Positions 9,029 to 20,846 of a stretch of 64,000 nucleotides of DNA are shown in pieces. The stretch comes from Mycolicibacterium phocaicum. GTDB lineage: Bacteria > Actinomycetota > Actinomycetes > Mycobacteriales > Mycobacteriaceae. The stretch covers positions 248,001-312,000 of the forward strand of contig NZ_AP022616.1 in the NCBI RefSeq assembly GCF_010731115.1, given 5' to 3'. The first letter of the stretch is position 1, and each line of letters opens with the position of its first letter. The notes under the pieces are model-generated. The model had not been told where the DNA came from, made no database searches, and worked only from the letters and a program-made list of their open reading frames with translations. The position numbers and the translations under genes are program-made.

Positions 9029-9937
9029 ATGGCGCTCAAGTATAGAAAGACGCCGGCTTGGCTGGTGCCCGCTCGCCGCTGGATGATTGACATGATTCCG
9101 AAGCGTCTGATGCGCCGCGTGTTGTATCGGACGGTGATGGGGGCTACCGGCAACTTCGCTGATCCGCAGACCTTCAACGAGAAGGTGAACTGGCGCATCC
9201 TGCACGACAGGCGGGATCGAATCGTCAAGGCCTGCGACAAGATGTGGATGAAGGAGATGGCACGGGAGGCGTACCCGGGCGCGGATTTACGCATCGCGAA
9301 AACCTTGTGGTCGGGCACCGAGCTTCGGCACGCCCCCGATCTGGCGACGCTGCCGCCGTGGGTCCTCAAACCCAACCACAGCAGCGGGCATGCGATTTTC
9401 GGTCCGGATTCGGCCGTGAATCTGCCTGAGCTCCTTAGGAACACGGAAACTTGGCTGCACGACACGCCGATGGAGCTGGGGGAGTGGGGCTACAGCCAAG
9501 CCCGTCCATTGCTGCTCATTGAGGAGCGCATTCCGACACCGGACGGCAAGCCGCCGACCGACTACAAGTTTTTCGTCTTCGACGGCCGGATTGAGCTGAT
9601 TCAGGTCAATCGAGGCCGATTCGGCAAGAATCTCACCGCCACCTTCCTGGACGCAGAGTGGCGACAGTTTCCGGTGCGCCAAGGTGACCGACTGGTCGTC
9701 GATGAGCCGCGACCCCAGGAGCTGGACAAGATGTCCGATATCGCCCGTGTCCTGGGCGCGGGCTGGGATTTCATTCGCATTGACCTCTACGCGGTCGATG
9801 GCGATGTGTGGTTCGGGGAATACACGCCGTATCCCGGCAGTGGACTGTTGCCCTACAAGCCCATGAGTTTCGATCTTGAGCAGGGCATGCTCTGGAAATT
9901 GCCGACGCTGGACGAAGTTCGGCCCGGTCGCCCGTAG
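9029..9937 (+). CDS. TupA-like ATP-grasp protein
   Basis: About 302 aa. The ATP-grasp pattern of TupA-like proteins is visible: the N-terminal FADPQTFNEKVNWR, the nucleotide loop WVLKPNHSSGHAIFG, the strand DYKFFVFDGRIELIQV and the metal-binding end RIDLYAVDGDVWFGEYT followed by PGSGL. TupA-like enzymes are thought to form amide bonds in surface polymers such as teichuronopeptide, so a role in modifying a cell-surface glycan is inferred. The ATG at 9029 is chosen because the promoter hexamer at 9004-9009 lies downstream of the ATG at 8987. Followed after 15 nt by a glycosyltransferase gene. Absent from this place in M. tuberculosis. Confidence 0.75.
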   Translation: MALKYRKTPAWLVPARRWMIDMIPKRLMRRVLYRTVMGATGNFADPQTFNEKVNWRILHDRRDRIVKACDKMWMKEMAREAYPGADLRIAKTLWSGTELRHAPDLATLPPWVLKPNHSSGHAIFGPDSAVNLPELLRNTETWLHDTPMELGEWGYSQARPLLLIEERIPTPDGKPPTDYKFFVFDGRIELIQVNRGRFGKNLTATFLDAEWRQFPVRQGDRLVVDEPRPQELDKMSDIARVLGAGWDFIRIDLYAVDGDVWFGEYTPYPGSGLLPYKPMSFDLEQGMLWKLPTLDEVRPGRP

Positions 9938-9952
9938 GCGTCGACAGGAAGA

Positions 9953-10885
9953 ATGTCCGCCGCGCCGTTAGACTCATGCGCGAATACAGCAAATTTTCGT
10001 ATTCGTCCCGCGGGGGAAAGGCCGGTGGGGGCCGTGCGCAATATCGGCATTCAGCCAACGGATCCGCTCGGGTGGATGTTCACCTTCGCGGAGCTGGGCA
10101 CACTCGGTCCACGCCTGCTCGTGCGAAACCGCAGGTCTGTTGACCCGATCGTCGGCACCGGTGCCGCCAACGTGTCGTTGACGAGTTATGGCAAGCGGAT
10201 TTCCACCGTGTGGCAAACGATCGAGACCATCGGTGCCGGCACCGTCAAGCCGCACCGACTGATCCTGTGGCTGGATGACCGCGACGCGTACCTCGATCCG
10301 CCGGCAACGCTGAAGCGATTGCAGGCACGTGGGCTGGAAATTCGCCATTGCCGCGACTACGGGCCGCACAAGAAGTACTTCCCGTATCTCAACGAGATAC
10401 TGCCGGCCGAACCCGACTGCACGCTCGTCACCGCGGACGACGACGTCTACTACCCGCCCGGCTGGCTCGCGGAGCTGCTGGCCGCGCATCGGCCCGGCGA
10501 GGTCACCGCTTTCCGTGCGCGTATCCGCAGTGACGGCCCCTACCGCACCTGGCCGATGTGCACCACGACCGAAGCCTCCGAATCGGTCTTCGCGACAGGC
10601 GTATCCGGTGTCGCCTACCCGCCGGAACTGCTTGGGGCACTGCGGGATCGGGGCGAAGCGTTCGCCGAGGTGTGCCCCCGCGCGGACGATTACTGGTTGC
10701 ACTACGCCGCCGTGTCCACGGGAATTCCGATCCGCCAGGTGCGTGATGTCGCGGCGTACTTCTGGCCCATCGTGCTGGTGGCCAGTCGGGGACTGTGGGA
10801 CGGCAGCGGAACCGCCAACGACGCCATCGCCGCCCGGACGCGGCAGACCTGGCAGAACTTCCGGAACCGTCCCGGCGCCGAGTGA
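9953..10885 (+). CDS. Putative GT-A-type glycosyltransferase
   Basis: 310 aa. An opening strand VSLTSYGKRI with following QTIETI helix, then LVTADDDVYYPPGWL around residue 160, look like the GT-A fold start and the metal-binding Asp-x-Asp motif, here as a run of three Asp. DDYWLHYAA later may hold the base. No transmembrane segment, so probably cytosolic. It forms a two-gene unit with the TupA-like ATP-grasp gene 15 nt upstream, with an AGGAAG ribosome site very close to the ATG. Donor and acceptor sugars cannot be told from the sequence. Confidence 0.65.
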   Translation: MSAAPLDSCANTANFRIRPAGERPVGAVRNIGIQPTDPLGWMFTFAELGTLGPRLLVRNRRSVDPIVGTGAANVSLTSYGKRISTVWQTIETIGAGTVKPHRLILWLDDRDAYLDPPATLKRLQARGLEIRHCRDYGPHKKYFPYLNEILPAEPDCTLVTADDDVYYPPGWLAELLAAHRPGEVTAFRARIRSDGPYRTWPMCTTTEASESVFATGVSGVAYPPELLGALRDRGEAFAEVCPRADDYWLHYAAVSTGIPIRQVRDVAAYFWPIVLVASRGLWDGSGTANDAIAARTRQTWQNFRNRPGAE

Positions 10886-10935
10886 GGTTCGGCGGGCCGG
10901 CCGTGGCCGTCTTTGCTGTTCAAGCTGGGTGAGGT

Positions 10936-11004
10936 TCAGGCCGGCTGTCGTCGCACGCGGTACACGAAGGTGAACATTTCGTGTGCAGTGCTAGTATGTG
11001 GCAT
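10936..11004 (-). pseudogene. Remnant of the nrtR 5' end
   Basis: On the minus strand an ATG at 11004 opens a 22-codon frame ending at TGA 10938-10936 whose start aligns with the nrtR N-terminus: [15 protein letters not shown] against GTAHEVLAVVFQVRH. About two thirds of the first 57 bases match without gaps, and the promoter side matches too: TATGAT, then CGAAAAC, then ATG here; TAAAAT, then CGAAAAC, then GTG at nrtR. The homology ends near codon 19 and the rest of the gene is missing. It still has a plausible leaderless promoter. Best read as the stump of an nrtR copy that once stood next to nadA. Confidence 0.7.
10989..10997 (+). promoter_or_regulatory. nadA promoter, extended -10
   Basis: TGCTAGTAT combines the TGn extension with a TANNNT hexamer (10992-10997). 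Transcription would start near 11004, at the left edge of the NrtR box, so bound NrtR would block initiation. The promoter lies within the antisense strand of the nrtR remnant. Confidence 0.5.
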
Positions 11005-11027
11005 GTTTTCGATCATAAGTCGAAAAC
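11005..11027. promoter_or_regulatory. NrtR operator of nadABC
   Basis: GTTTTCGA-TCATAAG-TCGAAAAC, an 8-7-8 perfect inverted repeat with the same arms and spacing as the core of the box at nrtR (8748-8778). It lies 25 nt upstream of the nadA ATG, just downstream of the -10 hexamer. A second site so far from nrtR shows that the divergent promoter pair has been split by the insert. Confidence 0.82.
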
Positions 11028-11052
11028 CTGGCCAGGTTCAAAGGAGACGGCC

Positions 11053-12066
11053 ATGACGGTTCTGGACCGTGCGGCGGAGTTCGAAGGTTTCGGTGACGTG
11101 GTCGCCGACGGGCAGTGGGCGGACGAGGTGCGTCGCCTCGCCAAGGAGCGCAACGCCACAATCCTCGCGCACAATTACCAGCTGCCCGAGATTCAGGACA
11201 TTGCCGACCACGTGGGTGACTCGCTGGCGCTGTCCCGCATCGCCGCGGACGCCGCCGAGGACACCATCGTGTTCTGCGGGGTGCACTTCATGGCCGAGAC
11301 CGCCAAAATCCTCTCGCCCGCCAAGACTGTGCTGATCCCGGACCAGCGGGCGGGCTGCTCGCTGGCCGATTCGATCACCGCTGACGACCTGCGGGCCTGG
11401 AAGGCCGACTACCCGGACGCCGTTGTGGTGTCCTACGTGAACACCACCGCGGCCGTCAAGGCCCTCACCGACATCTGCTGCACGTCGTCGAACGCCGTCG
11501 AGGTCGTCGCCTCGATTCCCGCGGACAAGACCGTGCTGTTCTGCCCGGACCAGTTCCTCGGCGCGCACGTGCGCCGGATGACCGGGCGCGACAACCTGCA
11601 CATCTGGGCCGGGGAATGCCACGTGCACGCCGGCATCAACGGTGACGAACTCGCCGACCAGGCCCGCTCGCACCCCGATGCCGAACTCTTCGTGCACCCC
11701 GAATGTGGTTGTGCCACCTCGGCTCTGTACCTCGCGGGCGAGGGCGCCGTGCCCGACGACCGGGTCAAGATCCTGTCGACCGGCGGCATGCTCGATGCCG
11801 CGCGCGAGACGCACGCCAAGCAGGTCCTCGTCGCCACCGAGATCGGCATGCTGCACCAGTTGCGCCGTGCCGCACCGGAAACCGAGTTCCTCGCCGTCAA
11901 CGATCGGGCGTCCTGCCCGTACATGAAGATGATCACGCCGGCCGCGCTGCTGCGCTGCCTGCGCGACGGCGCCGACGAAGTTCACGTCGATGAAGATGTC
12001 GCAGCCGCAGCTCGGTTGAGCGTGCAGCGCATGATCGCGATCGGGCAGCCCGGCGGCGGGGAATAG
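11053..12066 (+). CDS. nadA: Quinolinate synthase NadA
   Basis: [4Fe-4S] enzyme that condenses iminoaspartate with dihydroxyacetone phosphate to give quinolinate in de novo NAD synthesis. 337 aa from the ATG at 11053, which has a strong AAGGAG site at 11041-11046. Cluster and active-site motifs: [20 protein letters not shown] and SCPYMKM with the cysteines expected for the cluster, plus NTTAAVKA. First gene of nadA-nadB-nadC; the NrtR box overlaps its transcription start. Confidence 0.95.
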   Translation: MTVLDRAAEFEGFGDVVADGQWADEVRRLAKERNATILAHNYQLPEIQDIADHVGDSLALSRIAADAAEDTIVFCGVHFMAETAKILSPAKTVLIPDQRAGCSLADSITADDLRAWKADYPDAVVVSYVNTTAAVKALTDICCTSSNAVEVVASIPADKTVLFCPDQFLGAHVRRMTGRDNLHIWAGECHVHAGINGDELADQARSHPDAELFVHPECGCATSALYLAGEGAVPDDRVKILSTGGMLDAARETHAKQVLVATEIGMLHQLRRAAPETEFLAVNDRASCPYMKMITPAALLRCLRDGADEVHVDEDVAAAARLSVQRMIAIGQPGGGE

Positions 12067-12067
12067 C

Positions 12068-13666
12068 GTGAGCGCCCACGTGGGCCGTCGGCCGGCTGCT
12101 TGCGGCGGACGTGGCTACTGGCGTCAGCGGGCCGACGTCATCGTCGTCGGCACCGGGGTGGCCGGCCTGGCGGCGGCGCGCGCCGCGCAGCTGGCCGGTA
12201 GCCGGGTCGTGGTCGTCGGCAAGTCCGGCGAGACGGCGACCGCCTACGCCCAGGGCGGTATCGCGGTCGTCATCCCCGACACCGATGACTCGGTGCAGGC
12301 GCACGTCGCCGACACCGTCGCCGCCGGGGCCGGCTTGTGCGACGTCGACGCCGTCACCTCGATCGTCGCCGACGGCTATGCCGCCGTGCGGGAATTGGTC
12401 GGTGCCGGCGCGATTTTCGACGAAGTCCGGCCGGGGGACTGGTCCCTGACCCGCGAGGGTGGGCACAGCCGGCGCCGCATCATCCACGCCGGCGGTGACG
12501 CCACCGGCGCCGAGGTCCAGCGTGCCCTGGCCGCCGCGACCCGGACGCTCGACATCCGACCCAATCATGTTGCGCTGCAGGTGCTGCACCACGACGGAGC
12601 AGTCAGCGGCCTGCTGGTCCTGAGTCCCGAAGGACCCGGCGTGCTGACGGCGCCTTCGGTCATCCTGGCGACCGGTGGACTGGGGCAGCTGTACACCGCG
12701 ACGACCAACCCGGACGGTTCGACGGGCGATGGCATCGCCCTGGCGCTGCGGGCCGGATTGCCGGTGCGTGACATCGAATTCATCCAGTTCCACCCGACCA
12801 TGCTGTACACCGGCGCCGCCGGGGGCCGGTGCCCGCTGATCACCGAAGCGCTGCGCGGAGAAGGCGCCATCCTGCGTGACCGCCGCGGCGATTCGGTGAC
12901 CGACGGCGTGCACTCGATGGGTGACCTGGCCCCGCGCGACGTCGTGGCCGCCGCCATCGACGCCCGCCTCGCGGCAACCGGCGACGACCACGTCTACCTC
13001 GACGCCCGCGGCGTCCCCGACGTCGCCGCCCGGTTCCCGACGGTCACGGCCGCGTGCCTGGCCGCGGGTATCGACCCTGCGCGCCAACCGATTCCGGTGG
13101 TGCCCGGTGCGCATTACAGCTGCGGTGGGGTGGTCACCGACGTGTACGGCCGCACCGAGATGGCTGGCCTGTACGCCGCCGGTGAGGTCGGGCGCACCGG
13201 TATGCACGGCGGTAACCGGCTGGCCTCCAACAGCCTGCTGGAAGGGCTGGTGGTCGGTGCCCGGGCCGGTCGTGCGGCGGCCGAGCAGGCCCGCGAGGCC
13301 GGCGGAAACCGGGTGCCGGAGCCGGATCTGGGCAAGCGGCCCGCGTTGGATCGCGATGCGTTGCAACGTGACATGACGAAGTACGCATCGGTGGTGCGCG
13401 ACGCCGCCGGACTGGGGCAGTTGAGCGAGTTGCTCGCCGGCGCCCGCGGTGCGGCCATGTCGGACCGGGCTGCCGTCGAGGATGCGGCCCTGACCGTGAC
13501 GGCGTCGGCGGTGGCCGCAGCTGCGGCCGCGCGCGCGGAATCCCGTGGCTGCCACCACCGCAGTGACCATCCGGATCGCGATCCGGCGTTCGGGATGTCG
13601 ATCGATGTGCGGCTGGACGCCGCCGGGCGTGCGGTGGCCGCCCTGCCGATAGGAGCGTGTAACTGA
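12068..13666 (+). CDS. nadB: L-aspartate oxidase NadB
   Basis: FAD-dependent oxidase making iminoaspartate for NadA. 532 aa. The Rossmann dinucleotide motif VGTGVAGLAAA is near residue 28, followed by TAYAQGGIAVV, EFIQFHPTML and HYSCGGV, all typical of the NadB / succinate dehydrogenase flavoprotein family. The GTG start lies one base after the nadA stop. The first 20 residues (CGGRGYWRQ region) are less conserved, so a slightly later start cannot be excluded. Overlaps nadC by one base. Confidence 0.94.
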   Translation: MSAHVGRRPAACGGRGYWRQRADVIVVGTGVAGLAAARAAQLAGSRVVVVGKSGETATAYAQGGIAVVIPDTDDSVQAHVADTVAAGAGLCDVDAVTSIVADGYAAVRELVGAGAIFDEVRPGDWSLTREGGHSRRRIIHAGGDATGAEVQRALAAATRTLDIRPNHVALQVLHHDGAVSGLLVLSPEGPGVLTAPSVILATGGLGQLYTATTNPDGSTGDGIALALRAGLPVRDIEFIQFHPTMLYTGAAGGRCPLITEALRGEGAILRDRRGDSVTDGVHSMGDLAPRDVVAAAIDARLAATGDDHVYLDARGVPDVAARFPTVTAACLAAGIDPARQPIPVVPGAHYSCGGVVTDVYGRTEMAGLYAAGEVGRTGMHGGNRLASNSLLEGLVVGARAGRAAAEQAREAGGNRVPEPDLGKRPALDRDALQRDMTKYASVVRDAAGLGQLSELLAGARGAAMSDRAAVEDAALTVTASAVAAAAAARAESRGCHHRSDHPDRDPAFGMSIDVRLDAAGRAVAALPIGACN

Positions 13667-14523
13667 TGGCATTGACCGCAGCGGAATTGGCAGACGCGCA
13701 CGCGATCATCGATCGAGCGCTCGATGAGGATCTGCGCTACGGACCGGACGTCACGTCGGCGGCGACGGTGCCTGCCGACGCCACCACGGTCGCGTCCATG
13801 GTGTCGCGGCAGCAGGGCGTCATCGCGGGCCTGGACATCGCGGTTCTGGTGCTGGACAAGGTGATCGGCGAGGGTGCCTACCGGATCCTGGACCGCGCCG
13901 AGGACGGTGCCGAGGTCAAACCCGGCGACGCCGTGCTGACCGTCGAAGCCCCGACGCGGGATCTCCTCACGGCCGAACGCACCATGCTCAACATCGTGTG
14001 TCACCTGTCGGGGATCGCCTCGGAGACGGCCCGCTGGGTGCAGGAGGTGGCGGGGACCGAAGCCGCGATCCGCGACACCCGAAAGACCTTGCCAGGATTG
14101 CGGTTACTGCAGAAATACGCGGTGCGCGTCGGCGGCGGGGTCAACCACCGGCTGGGGCTCGGCGATGCCGCGCTGATCAAGGACAACCACGTCGCAGCCG
14201 CCGGGTCGGTGCTCGCGGCACTGCAGGCGGTCCGTGCGGCGGCGCCCGGGCTGCCGTGCGAGGTCGAGGTGGATTCGCTCGAGCAGCTCGACGAAATCCT
14301 CGGTGAGAATGTCGAATTGGTGCTGCTCGACAACTTCCCGGTCTGGCAGACGCAGATCGCGGTGCAGCGCCGTGACGCCCGCGCGCCCGGCACCAAGCTG
14401 GAATCGTCGGGCGGGCTGAGCCTGGACTCTGCCGCGGCCTACGCCGCGACCGGCGTGGATTTCCTCGCCATCGGCGCTTTGACGCATTCGGTGCGGGTGC
14501 TCGACGTCGGCCTCGATACCTGA
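13666..14523 (+). CDS. nadC: Nicotinate-nucleotide pyrophosphorylase NadC
   Basis: Quinolinate phosphoribosyltransferase, converting quinolinate and PRPP to nicotinate mononucleotide with loss of CO2. 285 aa. Signatures include DEDLRYGPDVTS at the N-terminus, RDTRKTLPGLRLLQKYAV with substrate-binding basic residues, NHRLGLGDAALIKDNH and the C-terminal barrel segments LLDNF and SSGGLSL. ATG overlaps the nadB stop (TGATG), completing a tightly coupled nadABC operon. Confidence 0.95.
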   Translation: MALTAAELADAHAIIDRALDEDLRYGPDVTSAATVPADATTVASMVSRQQGVIAGLDIAVLVLDKVIGEGAYRILDRAEDGAEVKPGDAVLTVEAPTRDLLTAERTMLNIVCHLSGIASETARWVQEVAGTEAAIRDTRKTLPGLRLLQKYAVRVGGGVNHRLGLGDAALIKDNHVAAAGSVLAALQAVRAAAPGLPCEVEVDSLEQLDEILGENVELVLLDNFPVWQTQIAVQRRDARAPGTKLESSGGLSLDSAAAYAATGVDFLAIGALTHSVRVLDVGLDT

Positions 14524-14532
14524 CTCGGCCGC

Positions 14533-14538
14533 TACTAT
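14533..14538 (+). promoter_or_regulatory. -10 hexamer for the gene at 14546
   Basis: TACTAT lies exactly 7 nt before the ATG at 14546, the geometry of a leaderless mycobacterial promoter. No ribosome site precedes the ATG, which agrees. Confidence 0.5.
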
Positions 14539-14545
14539 CACGAGC

Positions 14546-15094
14546 ATGGCGGAAGACGAGAAGACCGAAGACAAGACCACCACGCTGAGCAAAGCCGCAA
14601 AAGACACCGATGAGACGCCGGGTTCGACGTCGGTCACGCAGATCATCGCGATCGCGGCCGTGGTCATCGGCCTGATCGCCATCGCCGTCGGCGGCTACGC
14701 GCTGTACGCGGTGAAGAACCAAGACAAGAAGTACACCGAGGCCGAGCAGGACACGGCCAAGATCGCGCTCTGTGACGCCATGAAGACCGTCAGCAAGGGC
14801 ATCGCGATCAACACCAACCTGGCGGTCCCCGGCGGCCCGGACGACACGACGGGCGCGCTGGCCGTGGCGGCCAACGCTCGCCTGGCGCTGATCACCGGTG
14901 GCCAGTACCTGTTGAACCGGATCGATCCGGCCGCCCCCGCCGACCTGGCGACGGCGGCGCGCAAGTACGCCAACACCCTGTTGGACATCGGGGCCGCCGC
15001 GACGGCCGGCTCACAGACCGACGACCCGCAGCAGAAGGTGCGCCTGGACGACGCCGGCGCCGACAGCAAGCAGATCAGCGACATCTGCAAGTAG
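14546..15094 (+). CDS. Membrane-anchored protein of unknown function
   Basis: 182 aa: a charged N-terminal tail (about 34 residues rich in Asp, Glu, Lys, Thr), one transmembrane segment (about 35-56, IIAIAAVVIGLIAIAVGGYA) and an Ala-rich extracytoplasmic region with two cysteines (near residues 75 and 181). The layout resembles Mce-associated single-pass proteins, but similarity is in architecture only and I do not recognise the family. It has its own leaderless promoter 23 nt after nadC and ends before a strong terminator at 15107-15141. Confidence 0.7.
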   Translation: MAEDEKTEDKTTTLSKAAKDTDETPGSTSVTQIIAIAAVVIGLIAIAVGGYALYAVKNQDKKYTEAEQDTAKIALCDAMKTVSKGIAINTNLAVPGGPDDTTGALAVAANARLALITGGQYLLNRIDPAAPADLATAARKYANTLLDIGAAATAGSQTDDPQQKVRLDDAGADSKQISDICK

Positions 15095-15106
15095 CCGCTG
15101 AACCAT

Positions 15107-15141
15107 CCGGGGGCCACGCTGAGATTCAGCGTGGCCCCCGG
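15107..15141. terminator. Strong bidirectional terminator hairpin
   Basis: Perfect 16-bp stem with a 3-nt GAT loop: left arm CCGGGGGCCACGCTGA, right arm its exact complement. It lies between two convergent genes (ending at 15094 and 15146). No U-tract, as is common for mycobacterial hairpin terminators. Confidence 0.8.
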
Positions 15142-15145
15142 TGTG

Positions 15146-15562
15146 TCAGTGGGCGATGTCGGCGACGAAAACGCCGCTGCGCTTGGCGACCAGCTGCGCG
15201 ATCCGCGGCAGTGACGGGTCGACGGTGCCGGCAGGCAAGACGCGAGGGTTGACGACATGCAGATCGGTGCCCGAGACGCACATGTCCGCTTCACCTGCGG
15301 CCAGCACGTTCTTGACCCAGTTGGTCTTGCCGTGGAGCAGCCCGATCGCCAGCACGTCACCCTTGCGGAACGAGTTGACCGTGGTCTCGAACTGCTTGCC
15401 CGACTTGCGGCCGCGGTGCTTGACCACGGTGAAGCCCGGCAGCTTCTTGGCCAGCGGCGACATCACCGGGTTGATGTACTTGATCTGGAAGTTCTCCAGC
15501 CATACCGGGAAGATCATCGGCACGCCGGCGGCGTTGTTGGGGTGGTCCTGACGGCTTGACAT
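15146..15562 (-). CDS. Deazaflavin-dependent nitroreductase family protein (DUF385)
   Basis: 138 aa, matching Rv1598c in size and position beside hisD. The DUF385 / Ddn-like split-barrel motif is recognisable in VKHRGRKSGKQFETTV and in the later TNWVKNVLAAGEADM. Family members bind F420 and reduce nitro compounds or quinones; substrate here is unknown. The ATG at 15562 has a GGAGG site 9 nt upstream. Divergent from hisD with a 45-bp gap. Confidence 0.82.
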   Translation of the reverse strand: MSSRQDHPNNAAGVPMIFPVWLENFQIKYINPVMSPLAKKLPGFTVVKHRGRKSGKQFETTVNSFRKGDVLAIGLLHGKTNWVKNVLAAGEADMCVSGTDLHVVNPRVLPAGTVDPSLPRIAQLVAKRSGVFVADIAH

Positions 15563-15607
15563 TGACGCCTCCGTATTCGATTTGGCTTGCTCTGGGAGAA
15601 TAGTGGG

Positions 15608-18661
<3,054 letters not shown>

Positions 18662-18665
<4 letters not shown>

Positions 18666-19306
18666 CACCGGGGCCTTCTGTCCGGCTCCGCCGGAAGCAG
18701 CTGGTTGTTCTGGATTACGGCTCGGGCAATCTCCGGTCCGCGCAGCGTGCACTCGAGCGGGTGGGCGCTGATGTCGAGGTGACCTCGGACGCCGCTGCCG
18801 CGGCTGCCGCCGACGGTCTCGTGGTGCCCGGCGTCGGTGCCTACGAGGCCTGTATGACGGGTCTGCGGTCGATCGGCGGCGAGAAGATCATCGCCGACCG
18901 GCTGGCGGCGGAGCACCCCGTGCTGGGGGTATGCGTCGGCATGCAGATTCTGTTCTCGAAGGGCGTCGAGTTCGGCGTGCAGACCGAGGGCTGCGGGCAG
19001 TGGCCCGGCGAGGTCACCCGGCTGGATGCGCCGGTGATCCCGCACATGGGCTGGAACACCGTCGATGCCGCAGCTGACAGCGTCCTGTTCAAGGGCCTCG
19101 ACGCGGACACGCGGTTCTATTTCGTGCATTCCTACGCCGCCCAGCAGTGGGGTGGCCATGCCGACGCGAAGGTCACCTGGGCCACGCATCACGTGCCGTT
19201 CATCGCGGCCGTCGAGGACGGCGCGTTGTCGGCGACACAGTTTCATCCGGAGAAGAGCGGCGACGCAGGTGCGACGCTGTTGGCGAATTGGGTTGAGGGG
19301 CTATGA
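18662..19306 (+). CDS. hisH: Imidazole glycerol phosphate synthase glutaminase subunit HisH
   Basis: Class I glutamine amidotransferase supplying ammonia to HisF. 214 aa. [20 protein letters not shown] opens the domain, the nucleophile is in [10 protein letters not shown], and the catalytic His-Glu pair is in [11 protein letters not shown]. The N-terminal dozen residues before LVVLDYG are probably disordered; the GTG is chosen for its GTGA overlap with hisB. The partner gene hisF lies two genes downstream. Confidence 0.94.
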
Positions 19307-20034
19307 GTTTGATTTTGTTGCCGGCCGTCGACGTGGTCGACGGCAAGGCGGTGCGGCTGGTGCAGGGCAAGGCCGGCAGCGAGACCGATTACGGTTCGGC
19401 GCTGGAGGCGGCGCAGACCTGGCAGCGCGACGGCGCCGAGTGGGTGCACCTGGTGGACCTGGACGCCGCGTTCGGCCGGGGCAGTAACCGGGAACTGTTG
19501 GCCGAGGTGGTCGGCAAACTCGATGTGGCGGTGGAGCTTTCCGGCGGCATCCGCGATGACGCCTCGCTCAAGGCGGCCATGGACACCGGCTGCGCCCGCG
19601 TCAACATCGGTACCGCCGCACTGGAGAGCCCGGAGTGGTGCAAGCGCGCCATCGGCGAGTACGGCGACCGCGTGGCCGTCGGCCTGGACGTGCAGTTCGA
19701 GAACGGCAGCTGGCGCCTGCGCGGCCGCGGCTGGGAGACCGACGGCGGCGATCTCTGGGACGTGCTGGAACGCCTTGATGGCGAAGGCTGCTCGCGCTAC
19801 GTCGTCACCGACGTCACCAAGGACGGCACCCTGACGGGCCCCAACCTGGACCTGCTGAGCACCGTCGCCGGCCGCACCAAGGCGCCGATCATCGCGTCGG
19901 GCGGCGTGTCGAGCCTGGACGACCTGCGGGCCATCGCCACCCTGACGGGGCAGGGCGTCGAGGGCGCCATCGTCGGAAAGGCCTTGTACGCCGAGCGGTT
20001 CACGCTGCCCGAGGCCCTGGCCGCGGTGAAGTGA
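19303..20034 (+). CDS. priA: Phosphoribosyl isomerase A (HisA/PriA, probably also TrpF)
   Basis: Beta/alpha-barrel isomerase, 243 aa, with the catalytic Asp in [15 protein letters not shown] and the second in [15 protein letters not shown], and the phosphate-binding glycines in [11 protein letters not shown]. In mycobacteria and streptomycetes this protein, PriA, isomerises both the histidine intermediate ProFAR and the tryptophan intermediate phosphoribosyl anthranilate. The trp operon in this window has no trpF, consistent with dual function, although trpF elsewhere cannot be ruled out from this window alone. Confidence 0.92.
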   Translation: MSLILLPAVDVVDGKAVRLVQGKAGSETDYGSALEAAQTWQRDGAEWVHLVDLDAAFGRGSNRELLAEVVGKLDVAVELSGGIRDDASLKAAMDTGCARVNIGTAALESPEWCKRAIGEYGDRVAVGLDVQFENGSWRLRGRGWETDGGDLWDVLERLDGEGCSRYVVTDVTKDGTLTGPNLDLLSTVAGRTKAPIIASGGVSSLDDLRAIATLTGQGVEGAIVGKALYAERFTLPEALAAVK

Positions 20035-20846
20035 TCGAACCGGCGAGGTTGGCAGAGCTGGTCGCGGCCGCGACCAGCATCCTCGACGATGCCGTCGCCC
20101 CGTTCATCGCCGGCCACCAGGCCGACGCGGCAGTTCGCAAGAAGGGCAACGACTTCGCCACCGAGATCGACCTCGCCATCGAGCGCCAGGTCGTCGCGGC
20201 ACTGACGGCCGCGACCGGGATCGGTGTGCACGGCGAGGAATTCGGTGGCGAGCCCATCGATTCCGAACTGGTGTGGGTGCTCGACCCCATCGACGGCACG
20301 TTCAATTACGCAGCCGGTTCGCCCATGGCGGCGATCCTGCTCGGCCTGCTGTGGCGGGGCACTCCCGTCGCGGGGCTGACGTGGCTGCCGTTCATGGGTC
20401 AGCGGTACGTCGCGACACTGGACGGCCCGGTCCGGGACGGGGATACGGTGTTGCCGCCGTTGGCGCAGACCACCCTGGCCGACTCGATTGTCGGCATCCA
20501 GACCTTCAACATCGATTCGAAGGGCCGGTTCCCCGGGCGGTGGCGCAACGCGGTGCTGTCGAGTCTGACCCGGGAATGCTCACGGGTGCGGATGCACGGT
20601 GCGACCGGTCTGGACCTGGCCTATGTCGGCGCCGGCATTCTCGGCGGCGCAATCAGTTTCGGCCACCACATCTGGGACCACGCCGCGGGCGTGGCTCTGG
20701 TGCGGGCCGCCGGCGGCATCGTCACCGACCTGGCCGGGGAGCCGTGGACCGCCGATTCGAAGTCTGCGTTGGCCGCCGCGCCCGGTGTGCACGAGAGGAT
20801 GCTGGAGATCGTGAAATCCGTTGGGGTTCCGGAGGATTACCTGTGA
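20031..20846 (+). CDS. impA: Inositol-monophosphatase family phosphatase ImpA
   Basis: 271-aa Mg-dependent phosphatase of the inositol monophosphatase fold. Metal motifs: [12 protein letters not shown] (DPIDGT) and the C-terminal [17 protein letters not shown] (WDHAAG). GTG start overlaps hisA by four bases, and the gene overlaps hisF in turn. Its equivalent in M. tuberculosis is called impA. Sitting inside the his operon, it could dephosphorylate histidinol phosphate, a step not covered by HisB here, or inositol phosphate; sequence alone does not decide. Confidence 0.88.
   Translation: MIEPARLAELVAAATSILDDAVAPFIAGHQADAAVRKKGNDFATEIDLAIERQVVAALTAATGIGVHGEEFGGEPIDSELVWVLDPIDGTFNYAAGSPMAAILLGLLWRGTPVAGLTWLPFMGQRYVATLDGPVRDGDTVLPPLAQTTLADSIVGIQTFNIDSKGRFPGRWRNAVLSSLTRECSRVRMHGATGLDLAYVGAGILGGAISFGHHIWDHAAGVALVRAAGGIVTDLAGEPWTADSKSALAAAPGVHERMLEIVKSVGVPEDYL

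Noticed and set aside
20273..20842. N-terminal extension of hisF through impA
   Set aside because: The extension is an out-of-frame reading of impA; HisF homology starts right after the GTG at 20843.
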